Assembly (NCBI GenBank): GCA_011390755.1
Contig: JAABRU010000005.1
Coordinates: 1 to 64,000 of the forward strand
DNA length: 64,000 nucleotides
Reading direction: 5' to 3'
Source of the DNA: Desulfobacteraceae bacterium
GTDB taxonomy: Bacteria > Desulfobacterota > Desulfobacteria > Desulfobacterales > Desulfococcaceae
Below, piece after piece: positions 29,503-39,052 of the stretch (positions are counted from its first letter, which is position 1; each line of letters begins with the position of its first letter). The notes under the pieces are model-generated. The model saw only the letters and a program-made list of their open reading frames with translations, did no database searches and was not told where the DNA came from. The position numbers and the translations under genes were made by a program.

Positions 29503-29514
29503 TTCAGAAAATAC

Positions 29515-30399
29515 TCAGTCTCTCAGACGCGGATCCAGGGCATCCCGCAGGCCGTCTCCGAAAAGGTTGAATCCCAGTACGGCAAAGAGGATGGCCAGGC
29601 CGGGGATGGTCATGACCCACCAGGCTCTCAGGATCAGGGAACGTCCCATGGCGATCATGGCCCCCCATTCGGGTGTGGGGGGCTGCGCGCCCAGTCCCAG
29701 AAAACTCAGGGCCGCGGCATCCAGAATAGCCGAGGCAAAACCCAGTGTCGTCTGGACAATCAGAGGCCCCAGGCAGTTGGGAAAGATCGCCAGAAAAATG
29801 ATCCGCAGATCTCCGGCCCCGATGGCTCTGGCCGCGGTGACATAATCTTTGCCGCATTCTTCCAGTACAGAACCGCGCACAATACGGGCAAAGCGGGGCA
29901 CATAAATAATACCGATGGCAATCATGGCATTGCGCAGACTGGGGCCCAGATAGGCCACCATGACAATGGCCAGCAGAATATGGGGAAAGGCCAGCACAAT
30001 ATCCATGGCCCGCATAATCAGGTTGTCGCACAGGCCCTTGTAATATCCGGCAAGAGAACCCAGCAGAGAACCGATGAAAAATGCAATCCCCACACTGGCC
30101 ACGGCCACCAGCAGGGAAATCCGCGCGCCGTAAATAATACGGGAAAGAATATCCCGCCCCAAATCATCCGTACCCAGAATATGTCTGAGCGAACCCCCTT
30201 CATACCAGACCGGCGGTTTGAGCTGATCGTAAAGGGATGCCTCCACAGGATTATGGGGACTGAGCAGGGGAGCGAAAAGGGCCGTGACCACAAAAAGAAA
30301 AATAATGAGCAGACCGGCCACGGCGGTTTTGTTGCGCCATAACAGATCCATCTGATCCGCAAAAGGATGCCGGTCTTCGGGGTTTTTGTTTTTTTTCAT
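29515..30399 (-). CDS. oligopeptide/dipeptide ABC transporter permease (OppC/DppC)
   Basis: Start MKKNKNPEDRHPF; HILGTDDLGRDILSRIIYGARISL; permease EAA-type loop. Confidence 0.93.
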   Translation of the reverse strand: MKKNKNPEDRHPFADQMDLLWRNKTAVAGLLIIFLFVVTALFAPLLSPHNPVEASLYDQLKPPVWYEGGSLRHILGTDDLGRDILSRIIYGARISLLVAVASVGIAFFIGSLLGSLAGYYKGLCDNLIMRAMDIVLAFPHILLAIVMVAYLGPSLRNAMIAIGIIYVPRFARIVRGSVLEECGKDYVTAARAIGAGDLRIIFLAIFPNCLGPLIVQTTLGFASAILDAAALSFLGLGAQPPTPEWGAMIAMGRSLILRAWWVMTIPGLAILFAVLGFNLFGDGLRDALDPRLRD

Positions 30400-31403
30400 T
30401 ACTGCACACTGATCCTTGGGTTTATCACTGCGTAAAGCAGATCCACCAGCAGATTGATGACAACAAAAATGGTCGCGATAAACAGGGTTCCTCCCTGAAT
30501 GACCATATAATCCCGCTGCATGACCGCGTCGAAAATCCATTTGCCCACACCGGGCCAGGCAAAAATGGTTTCTGTAAGAATGGCCCCGCCCAGCAGTACG
30601 CCGAACTGAAGACCGATGGTGGTGACAACGGGGATGAGGGCATTGCGCAAAGCATGTTTGAAAACAACGGTAAAGCGGGAAAGTCCTTTGGCTTTGGCGG
30701 TTTTGATATAATCCTGGCGCAGCACATCCAGCATACTGGAGCGGGTCATCCTGGCCACAATGGCCATGGGGATGGTGCTCAGGGTGACGGCCGGGAGAAT
30801 GATATGCCACACGGCATCTTTAAAGGCCGGCCAGTTGCGGGTGAGCATGGCATCCAGAATATAGAAACGGGTGATGAATTCCAAATCCGTGCTGATGCTC
30901 AGACGGCCGGACATGGGCAGCCAGCCCAGATGCAGAGAAAAGATGAGCATAAGCACCAGACCCAGCCAGAAGATGGGCATACTGACCCCCACCAAAGCCC
31001 CTACCATGCTGAGATAGTCAAAAAAAGAATACTGTTTGGTGGCCGAGATAATGCCGAAAATCATGCCGAAAAAACAACTGATGATCATGGCCGCGACGGA
31101 AAGTTCTATGGTGGCCGGAAAACGCTGTTTTACTTCGGTCCAGACTTTCTGACGGGTCCAGATGGTTTCTCCCAGATCACCTTTGAGCAGACGTTTGAGA
31201 AACATGCCGTACTGCACATGCAGGGGTTTGTCCAGCCCCAGATGGCTGCGGATTTCCGCAATGGCCGAATCCGTGGCCCGCTCCCCCAGCAGCAGTTCCG
31301 CAGGATCGCCGGGGGTGGCATGGAGCATGAGAAAGACAATAACGGAAACGCCCAGCAGGGTGGGAATCATAATCAGTATACGGCGGATGACATAAGGCAG
31401 CAT
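30399..31403 (-). CDS. oligopeptide/dipeptide ABC transporter permease (OppB/DppB)
   Basis: MLPYVIRRILIMIPTLLGVSVIVFLMLHATPGDPAE; TMSRL-like RMTRSSMLDVLRQDYIKTAKAKGL. Confidence 0.95.
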   Translation of the reverse strand: MLPYVIRRILIMIPTLLGVSVIVFLMLHATPGDPAELLLGERATDSAIAEIRSHLGLDKPLHVQYGMFLKRLLKGDLGETIWTRQKVWTEVKQRFPATIELSVAAMIISCFFGMIFGIISATKQYSFFDYLSMVGALVGVSMPIFWLGLVLMLIFSLHLGWLPMSGRLSISTDLEFITRFYILDAMLTRNWPAFKDAVWHIILPAVTLSTIPMAIVARMTRSSMLDVLRQDYIKTAKAKGLSRFTVVFKHALRNALIPVVTTIGLQFGVLLGGAILTETIFAWPGVGKWIFDAVMQRDYMVIQGGTLFIATIFVVINLLVDLLYAVINPRISVQ

Positions 31404-31544
31404 ATTTTTTTCCCTCTCTTATTGCATGGTTCGGTAATTTTTTCTGATTTGCAGAGCATAAAAATATAACTGTCTGAAACCATTACATTCGGATCTTTTG
31501 TATGAGTTTTATCAGCTGCTGATTTTTTTTTTACCGGACTGCTG

Positions 31545-34500
31545 TTACGGATGAACCGGCAGAAAGATGGAAGTCCGCAGCGGAAGATGGATGATAAAAC
31601 GGCTTCCTTTTCCTTTTTCAGATTCAGCGATCATCCGGCCCTTATGATTATTGGTAATAATAAAATAGGAAACCGAAAGACCCAGACCGGTTCCGTCTCC
31701 CACCTCTTTGGTTGTGAAAAAGGGTTCAAATATCCGTTTCCGGACCTTTTCATCCATTCCCGGGCCGTTATCTTCCAATTCAATCCGCATGGCATCCTTT
31801 TCTTTCCGAAGACGCAGCCATATCCGGGGCTGCGACCGGGGCGGCTTCATTCCGGCCATGGCATGGGCCGCATTTCGGAGCAGATTTAAAACCACCTGCT
31901 CGATTTCAGTTGCTACGCAGGAAATTTCAGGCAGATCTGCAGAATAATCCCGGATAATTTCAATTTTGCGGAAATCGTATTTCTTTTTCAGATCATAATC
32001 ATGGGTTGCCAGTTCCACGGCTTTATCCAGCAGTTCCGCCAGATCAACCGGGGCGATTCTGGATTCGCTCCGGCGACTGAAAGTGAGCATGTTCTGTACA
32101 ATATCCGCGGCTTTTCTGCCGGAAATCTGAATGCCGTCCAGAAATTTGAAAATACTCCTTTTTTCCAGATATACCTGCAGTGCATTCAGATCAGTACCGC
32201 ATTCCGCAGCGGTTTCCGCATTTTTGGCTAAATCCGGAGAAAATCTTCTCCGGATATTCTGCGCACTCTGGAGAATACCGCCGAGGGGATTGTTGATTTC
32301 ATGGGCCATCCCTGCGGCCAGTCCGCCCACACTCATCATTTTTTCTGTCTGTATCATCATTTCTTCAAAGCGGACTCTTTCCGTAACATTGTCAATGCGG
32401 AGTACGGCCCCCTCCGGCCCTTCCGCACTTAAGGGATAGATAATAATATCATAATAGCGGATACCGCCGTCTTTTTCTTTTCTCACTTTTTCCCGGATCA
32501 GGGGTTTCCGTTCTTTCAGTACCTGGAAAATATCTTTGCAGCAGTCTTTGAAATCCGGCATGACTTCCGAAAAAATTTTTCCGTATGCCGCTGCACGGGG
32601 AATACCGCTCAGTTTTTCCGCTGCCGGATTGAAAACACTGATATTTCCTTTGGTATCCAGACCGATAAGGGGATAGGGGGAAGAGGTGAGGATATTGTCA
32701 AGATAATTTTTGGTTTTTTTCAGTTCCTCTTCGGCTTTTTTCCGGTCGCTGATGTCCTGGCCGATAATCAGGGCGGCGTTGCGATCTCCGAGCCGGATGG
32801 GAATCGAAACAGATTCAATGGGCACTGTGCTTCCGTCCTGTCTGAGAATTTCTATTTCAATGGACGGATTGGGTTTTAATGTATCCAGTTTTTCGGCTCT
32901 TTCCAGAATTTTTTCGCGATATGCCGGGGCTATATATTCTATCCCCGGTTTTTTTCCGAGCTCCTTCAGATCGGAGATGCCGAATAAGCGGATTCCGGCA
33001 GGATTTGTAAATACAATATATCCATCCTGAAAAATGGAAATGGCTGCGGGAGATGCCTGCACCAGTGAGCGGTATCTTTCTTCACTTTGCCGTAAAGATT
33101 CTTCGGCCTGTTTTCTGTCTGTCACATCATCATACATGGCCACAATTTCTCCGGTGGGCAGTTTGTAAACATAATTTTCCCGCCACCCGGAAATCCGCCC
33201 GTCCTGATATACACTGACCGGATGCGATTCCGGCTTTCCGCTGCGCCATACCCTTTGCAGTACATCCAGAAGACCGAAATCCTTTATAGCCGGAAATATC
33301 TCTGTTACTTTCCGGCCGATGATGTCTTCTTTTTTTAAATTTTCAATACGCTCGCCGGTGCTGTTGAAATCTTTGAAAATAAAATCCTTTCCGCCTTCTG
33401 CCGCCTCATACACTGCGACACCGCTGCTCATATTATTAAAGAGTTCCCGGTACCGGGCCTCACTGATCCGGAGGGAGTCTTCCATCTGTTTTCTGTGTGA
33501 AACATCTTCAATTACACTGATAAAATAATCCGGTTCCCCGGAATTTTTGCGAACCAGGGAGGTCCCCACATTTCCCCACATCACAGAACCGTCTTTCCGG
33601 ATATAGCGTTTCACCCTTCTTGTTTTGTCAGTTTTCCCTTCCAACACTTCCTGCATCCGTACTTTATCCGCCTCAATATCATCCGGGTGGGTAATATCCT
33701 GAAACCTGAGACCGGTAATTTCTTCAGGCGTATAACCGACTGTTTTGCAGTAACTTTCATTAGCAATGATATACCTGCCGTCGGTTTCAATATGGGCAAT
33801 CCCCAGGGCAGCGTGTTCAAAAAAGCTGCGGAAACGTTCTTCATTTTTCTGCAGGGCCGACTCAATCCGCCTGCGGTCTTCAATCATGCGATTGGCGGAT
33901 AATGCCAGTTTTTCAAATTCGCCGTAATACAGGTGCCCGGTTTCAATACGGATATGCTTTGTTGCGGCAGTTTCAAAAAAAGAGCAGAACACTTCTACAT
34001 TTTCCATAATCCGCCCCGACATATAACGGGCCGTCAGGTACACGGCAATGAGCAGGGTGCAGAGAATCGCAAGGATGCGGACAATATAGTTTTCTATATC
34101 TTCCCGGAGCACTTTTCTCTTCTGCCGAATCACAGCATCCACCTCATCAGTATAAGCACCTGCTCCGATAACCCATTGCCATTCGGGCATTCCCATGACA
34201 AAGGAAATTTTGGGGGAAAGTTCCGGATTGTCCAGTTTGTACCAGGTATAGGCCAAATATCCGCCTTCCGGTTTTCGGGCCAGTTTTATCTGTTCCTGAA
34301 TAATTTTTTTCCCCTCCGGGTCGGTCAGTTCCCAGACACTCTTCCCGCCTGCGGTAATTTTGCCGTTGGTAAAGAGAGGATCGCCGGTAAAACTGCTTCC
34401 GAAAATATAACCGCCTTTCCCGAAACGGATGCGGATCAGGCGTTCCATGGCCTCCTGCTGAATATCTTTCTGCATATCATCCAGATATTCCCCGGTTCCG

Positions 34501-35132
34501 AGAAACCAGTCATAGGGTCCAAAATGTTTTACAAAAGCGATTTTGGGATAATCCTTCCCCCCTCTGTCGGGTTTTGTCCAGAAATACTGATAAAACCCCT
34601 CCTTTTTTTCCTGTACAATCCGGATCATATCCCGGATCACATAGCGACCCTGCGTATCCTGAAGTCCGCCCAGATATTTTCCTTCCATTTCCGGCCGGTC
34701 TGCAAAAAGCTGCTCTATCCCCTCAAAATCTCCTGCAAAAAAATATCCCCGGCCCTGATTAAAGCGGATGGGGCGCAGGGCATCCTTTATCATTTTAACA
34801 ATTTCAATATCACTCCGCTTTCCTTTGTTTTCTCTATATATATTCAGTGCAATGCTGTGGGCTTCATACACTCTTTCCCGGATAAGGGCTTTGAGTCTTT
34901 TTTCTGTGGTGGAATTCATATAGCGGATATAATTCACCGTCCGTTCCACTTCATCTTTTAATCTCTCTTTCCGGGCAGCAATATATTCTTTTCTCAGCTG
35001 CGCCGTATGCCGGGAAAATCTGCTGTATTCATGGGAAATCCAGAAATATGCAAAGACCGTTACCGAAAAAAAGGTGAACAGGGTCATATTTATCAGAAAA
35101 ATCCGGCTGAGGGTCTTGCGTTTTTCAGACAT
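31545..35132 (-). CDS. sensor histidine kinase with Cache sensor domains and ~4 PAS domains
   Basis: 1195 aa; two Cache-like segments (NQGRGYFFAGDFEG; FGKGGYIFGSSFTG), PAS repeats, HisKA GGLAAGMAHEINNPLGGIL, HATPase DNGPGMDEKVRKRIFEPFFTTKEVGDGTGLGLSVSYFI. Confidence 0.95.
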   Translation of the reverse strand: MSEKRKTLSRIFLINMTLFTFFSVTVFAYFWISHEYSRFSRHTAQLRKEYIAARKERLKDEVERTVNYIRYMNSTTEKRLKALIRERVYEAHSIALNIYRENKGKRSDIEIVKMIKDALRPIRFNQGRGYFFAGDFEGIEQLFADRPEMEGKYLGGLQDTQGRYVIRDMIRIVQEKKEGFYQYFWTKPDRGGKDYPKIAFVKHFGPYDWFLGTGEYLDDMQKDIQQEAMERLIRIRFGKGGYIFGSSFTGDPLFTNGKITAGGKSVWELTDPEGKKIIQEQIKLARKPEGGYLAYTWYKLDNPELSPKISFVMGMPEWQWVIGAGAYTDEVDAVIRQKRKVLREDIENYIVRILAILCTLLIAVYLTARYMSGRIMENVEVFCSFFETAATKHIRIETGHLYYGEFEKLALSANRMIEDRRRIESALQKNEERFRSFFEHAALGIAHIETDGRYIIANESYCKTVGYTPEEITGLRFQDITHPDDIEADKVRMQEVLEGKTDKTRRVKRYIRKDGSVMWGNVGTSLVRKNSGEPDYFISVIEDVSHRKQMEDSLRISEARYRELFNNMSSGVAVYEAAEGGKDFIFKDFNSTGERIENLKKEDIIGRKVTEIFPAIKDFGLLDVLQRVWRSGKPESHPVSVYQDGRISGWRENYVYKLPTGEIVAMYDDVTDRKQAEESLRQSEERYRSLVQASPAAISIFQDGYIVFTNPAGIRLFGISDLKELGKKPGIEYIAPAYREKILERAEKLDTLKPNPSIEIEILRQDGSTVPIESVSIPIRLGDRNAALIIGQDISDRKKAEEELKKTKNYLDNILTSSPYPLIGLDTKGNISVFNPAAEKLSGIPRAAAYGKIFSEVMPDFKDCCKDIFQVLKERKPLIREKVRKEKDGGIRYYDIIIYPLSAEGPEGAVLRIDNVTERVRFEEMMIQTEKMMSVGGLAAGMAHEINNPLGGILQSAQNIRRRFSPDLAKNAETAAECGTDLNALQVYLEKRSIFKFLDGIQISGRKAADIVQNMLTFSRRSESRIAPVDLAELLDKAVELATHDYDLKKKYDFRKIEIIRDYSADLPEISCVATEIEQVVLNLLRNAAHAMAGMKPPRSQPRIWLRLRKEKDAMRIELEDNGPGMDEKVRKRIFEPFFTTKEVGDGTGLGLSVSYFIITNNHKGRMIAESEKGKGSRFIIHLPLRTSIFLPVHP

Positions 35133-35285
35133 TTTTTTCCTTCCCGATGCAGTCAGGGAAATAAGTCATTATCGAACCATTGCTCAAAAAACAGCACTGA
35201 ATCTAATGCTGGCAGTGGGTCAAACCGCCTGATTTGAAATTCCCCTCCCCCGGCAGTCAAATACTGCTGACGTAAGGTCGGAGGA

Positions 35286-35371
35286 GCCCGCAGGTCGGGT
35301 TAGGCGCTAACCCGACACATCACAGCCCGTAGTGGGAATGTCGGGTTACGCTATCGCTAACCCGACCTACA
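35286..35371. repeat. palindromic GTCGGGTTA...TAACCCGAC repeats (two hairpins)
   Basis: gtcgggttaggcgctaacccgac and gtcgggttacgctatcgctaacccgac; related motifs near 975 and 59990-60035. Confidence 0.8.
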
Positions 35372-35384
35372 TGCTGAAAAGAAC

Positions 35385-35655
35385 ATACGGCACGCGGGCG
35401 CGGGAAAAAGATTCGTGAACATTCGTGAAATTCGTGGCTGCCCCCATACGGCACGCGGACGCGGAAAAAAGATTCGTGAACATTCGTGAAATTCGTGGCT
35501 GCCCCCATACGGCACGCGGGCGCGGAAAAAAGATTCGTGAACATTCGTGAAATTCGTGGCTGCCCACATACGGCACGCGGGCGCGGAAAAAAGGATTACA
35601 ATCTTCCGAGGTTGTTATAAACAGATACATACGGCACGCGGGCGCGGAAAAAAGA
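35385..35655. repeat. 61-bp-periodic array: five copies of ATACGGCACGCGGGCGCGGAAAAAA at 35385, 35446, 35507, 35568, 35629
   Basis: Exact 61-bp spacing; three intervals nearly identical (gattcgtgaacattcgtgaaattcgtggctgcccc), fourth interval different but same length. Confidence 0.95.
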
Positions 35656-35664
35656 ATATCAGAA

Positions 35665-36210
35665 TTATTCCCGGATAAACTGTTTGACAATTTCCGAGCT
35701 TTTGGGATTTTTGTTTTTTTCCAGTAATTTACGGATGGAAATAAAACACTCCCGGATAATGGCGGTTTTGGGAGCAGGAGAAAGCATCTGCGTTTCTATG
35801 GTTTTGATATCTGTCATGATTTCATCCGAGGATTCACAGGAAAGTTTCATCTCCTGCACCTGCTTTTTCAGATAGTGCAGTACTTTTTTCAGTGAATCCA
35901 GACTTTTTTCATCCATCACCGCTTTGTTCCCCAGTTTTGCTTCCTGAGCCCCGGCCGGAAAGACCCCCCGTTTCCGCACTTCGGCAACACCTTCCGCGCA
36001 GATACCGATGCCGCCGCTGAGTGTCCGTATTTCTGCAAATCCGAAAGACATCAGCGCTTCTGTTGCGCGGGAAGCCTGTTCTTTGTCCATCCCCAAAGGT
36101 CTTCCCACGTCCGACATGGAAACCTGTGCGGACAGGTCGCCTTTTGTGCATTGGAAAAGTTCCAGCAGAAAAGCCCGTTCTTTTTCACTGAGTTCATTTT
36201 GTATGCTCAT
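35665..36210 (-). CDS. hypothetical protein, winged-helix-like
   Basis: Start MSIQNELSEKERAFLLELFQ; DVGRPLGMDKEQASRATEALMSFGFAEI. Confidence 0.55.
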   Translation of the reverse strand: MSIQNELSEKERAFLLELFQCTKGDLSAQVSMSDVGRPLGMDKEQASRATEALMSFGFAEIRTLSGGIGICAEGVAEVRKRGVFPAGAQEAKLGNKAVMDEKSLDSLKKVLHYLKKQVQEMKLSCESSDEIMTDIKTIETQMLSPAPKTAIIRECFISIRKLLEKNKNPKSSEIVKQFIRE

Positions 36211-36259
36211 CACGATACTCCTTTCACAGGCGGAACCGGAACACAGGGGAAATGTCCTT

Positions 36260-37087
36260 TTATTTTTCCCCAATCCCAATCCCTGCGCTCTGAATCCTGT
36301 TTCCTGATTGGCTGCTGCAGGGAATCACATCCAGTGCGTTTTCAATATGCCGGCAGTAAAGTTCCACAATTCCCCGGCAAAATCCCAATCCCTTTGTCTC
36401 CACTTCCACATGAATCCCTTCTTCTTCCAGGGATTTCTGCCAGGAGTCCTCTTTTCCGGTCAGGTCTTCCCGGAAATGCATTCCGGTCACCAGCATAAAG
36501 GGAATGATCCGTACTTTTTTATATCCGGTTTCTTTGATGCAGCGGATAACAGATGCACGGGAGGGATAGCCGTTTTTTTCCACGACTCCCACAAAAATCC
36601 CCCTGCCCCTGTTTTCCTGAAAAATATGATGCAGGGCCACATAACTGCACCAGCCGGGATGATCTGTCCCATGTCCCACCATCAGCAGGGCTTCATCCCC
36701 CGCATAGGGAAAAGAATCGGTGAATATTTTAACCGTGCTGCAGTAATCCTCCGGTTCGGTCAGCAGGGGAAGTCCCAGGGAGGTGCGGATACCGCAGCTT
36801 TTTACTTCTTCCGTAAGTCGGTAAAATTCGTGTCCGCACATCAGATGCATGGACTGCACCACAGCCCAGGTATGACCTTCTTTTTCCAGTTTGTTCAGTA
36901 CCTGGTGCGGGTGCAGCATATTTCTTTGCTCTCTCTGTTTTGTCCAGTCCCTCACCATGCGGGAGGAAAAAGCCCAGTAAAGGGGATGCCCGGGGAATCG
37001 TTCTTTGCATATCCTGTGGATATAATTATAGGTATTCATGGCCTTTGTGGTGGTTCCGAAGGCGGCCATTACAATGGGGATTTTCAT
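36260..37087 (-). CDS. cbiK: anaerobic sirohydrochlorin cobaltochelatase (CbiK type)
   Basis: IPIVMAAFGTTTKAMNTYNYI, MVGHGTDHPGWCSYVAL, IPFMLVTGMHFREDLTG. Confidence 0.88.
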   Translation of the reverse strand: MKIPIVMAAFGTTTKAMNTYNYIHRICKERFPGHPLYWAFSSRMVRDWTKQREQRNMLHPHQVLNKLEKEGHTWAVVQSMHLMCGHEFYRLTEEVKSCGIRTSLGLPLLTEPEDYCSTVKIFTDSFPYAGDEALLMVGHGTDHPGWCSYVALHHIFQENRGRGIFVGVVEKNGYPSRASVIRCIKETGYKKVRIIPFMLVTGMHFREDLTGKEDSWQKSLEEEGIHVEVETKGLGFCRGIVELYCRHIENALDVIPCSSQSGNRIQSAGIGIGEK

Positions 37088-37764
37088 TCCGTCCCCTTTA
37101 CAGTTCCGGTTTTCTGAAAATCGGAAACTGCGTTTTCATATTTTTCGTACAAATCCTGAAATACCACGGGAATCCGTGCATGGAAATCCGCAAGCAGGGG
37201 CAGCATGATTTCCCGTATCTGGGGATGGGCCGGTCTGGAGCATCGCAGACTGATGACATGCCGCCATTCCCGCAGGTTGGCTGTCATGACAATTTCCGTT
37301 TTCAGGCTGTTGGGAAGCACACTGCGGGCTTTTTCCGGTGCGGCCCCTTCCCGAATCAGTTTCATATAGATTTTTTCGGCATATTCCATGGCCGACAGCC
37401 AGTCTTTGTAAGCCTGTGAATCCTCAGTCCAGAAAAAGGGCCGGATGAGCGTGAGCTCATTGCCGAATCTGTCTTTGGCATAATTGGCATAGCGGGTGGA
37501 TTCCTGGGAATAGGCCGCCAGGCGGTGGCGCACCAGTTCATGGCTCACTCCCCGGTCACAGATAAAACGGACCGTGATATTCATATGTTCAATTACACTG
37601 TGATGACCGGATTTGATAATTCCTTTCACAAAACCCGCTGCTGAATCCGGGGTAATCCGATCCTCGCTTTTATAGCATGTGCGGCCCGCGGCCTCTGTAT
37701 TTTTCAGAATGCTTTCACCGTCCGGCATAAACAGAATTTCATGGGACGGGGGGATGATTTTCAT
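37084..37764 (-). CDS. thyX: FAD-dependent thymidylate synthase
   Basis: HSVIEHMNITVRFICDRGVSHELVRHRLAAYSQESTRYANY (ThyX RHR...S motif); 4-bp overlap with cbiK. Confidence 0.93.
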   Translation of the reverse strand: MKIIPPSHEILFMPDGESILKNTEAAGRTCYKSEDRITPDSAAGFVKGIIKSGHHSVIEHMNITVRFICDRGVSHELVRHRLAAYSQESTRYANYAKDRFGNELTLIRPFFWTEDSQAYKDWLSAMEYAEKIYMKLIREGAAPEKARSVLPNSLKTEIVMTANLREWRHVISLRCSRPAHPQIREIMLPLLADFHARIPVVFQDLYEKYENAVSDFQKTGTVKGTE

Positions 37765-37776
37765 GTGTTATCTCCT

Positions 37777-38175
37777 TTATTTTTTGCAGTCTGCAGTAAC
37801 TTTTGTAATTTCCCATTCCATATCTTCACTTTTATTGACTTTTCCTTTTACCACTTTTTTTTCTGCGCGGATGGTGCGGGAAGCGGAACCTCCGGCATCT
37901 TTTACAACTTCGGATATTTTTTTGCTTTTCCCCTCTTCATTTTCCAGCGTAAAAGTGATTTTCAGACGATCGCATACCGGGCCGTAACTGACTCTGCCCC
38001 GTATTCTGATTTTGCCGTCTTTCTGCTGTACGGAAACATCAATGATATAACCCTCAACTTCAAATTCTTCCATATTTATCTTTCCGGCCATTGCCGCAGC
38101 AGGGGAAAAGATATATCCGCAGACAATACAGAAAAGCAGGGGAAAAACAAGAAAACAGGAATAATCACGTTTCAT
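37777..38175 (-). CDS. secreted hypothetical protein
   Basis: 132 aa, N-terminal signal peptide FLVFPLLFCIVCGYIFSPAAAMA. Confidence 0.5.
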   Translation of the reverse strand: MKRDYSCFLVFPLLFCIVCGYIFSPAAAMAGKINMEEFEVEGYIIDVSVQQKDGKIRIRGRVSYGPVCDRLKITFTLENEEGKSKKISEVVKDAGGSASRTIRAEKKVVKGKVNKSEDMEWEITKVTADCKK

Positions 38176-38657
38176 AATATACCTCCCTATGTATATATTT
38201 TATGTAAAATCATCCGCTAAAAAGTAGGGATTTCAAAATCTGCCTCATTCCGGCCAAAGTCTGACTCCGCTAATTTCAGGATGTTCCGGACTCCGGCTTT
38301 GGCAGGAGTGACGGAGTTTTTTACTTTTTACGGGACTGTCCTGTAAAAAAAAATTTCCGATGGTTCCGAAATTTCTGAAATCTGTACGGAAGAATTCATG
38401 ATTGACTGCATAATTTTTGTACCTGCAAAATATTTATTCTGTGCCGAACCGCCTTCCGTCAGTATAAGCAACTGATTTTTCAATGTCGGAGCTTCGGTTC
38501 TGATACTTATCACAGGTTCTTGCGCAGGATGTGATTTTTATGCAAAACGATTATTAACAAATCTGCCATGTAAATCAATCCCTCTTTTTCGGAAACTCAG
38601 TAGATCGGAAAGTTTCCGGAGGAGTGCAAAACTTTCACAACCTGCCTTATTTCTTTT

Positions 38658-39046
38658 GTATTGAGTATTACCGGAGGATAACCTGAATCCGCAGTCCGCA
38701 CGCGGATCAATTCTGTTTTGCCGAAATTATACCAGGCGGACCGGAAATGCAAGTTTTTATCATCTTCTGCTGATTTTTCAGTATTATATATTTTTTCAAA
38801 AACCCAAATCCCGAATTTCTGCCCGCCCTCCTTTTCTGACTGTGCTACTGCTCTGCCAACTCTGAAATTACGGATTAAAAAACCGGTTTTTCCAAAAAAT
38901 CCGTTTTTTCAGCGGAACCGGAGTCACAGATTCAAAATTGACAATGCATTACTCTGCCGCCAGAATGACTGAGGATTCATGATTTGTGTTTGTAAGGGAT
39001 TTTTCAGGCCGGAAAGAAGTCAGCATATTTTTCATTCCCGAAGCAT
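38658..39046 (+). repeat. long direct repeat, copy A (downstream of AAA-ATPase-like gene)
   Basis: tgtattgagtattnccggaggata...ctgatttttcagtat...actgaggattcatgatttgtg...gtaagggatttttcag.ccggaaag...tttttcattcccgaagcat. Confidence 0.9.
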
Positions 39047-39052
39047 CCTCCC

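Noticed and set aside
33933-34961. 342-aa plus-strand ORF
   Set aside because: Antisense to the Cache region of the histidine kinase; no domain signature.
35385-35655. CRISPR array
   Set aside because: Three of the four intervals are nearly identical to each other, the repeat is not palindromic in the usual way, and no cas genes are present.
35320-35690. ORFs over the 61-bp repeat array (FTNVHESFFRARVPYGGSHEFHE...)
   Set aside because: 61 is not a multiple of 3, so the ORFs cycle through frames of a non-coding repeat.
36260-37764. cbiK-thyX overlap as unusual gene fusion or coupling
   Set aside because: A 4-bp ATGA overlap is ordinary; both are housekeeping-type genes.
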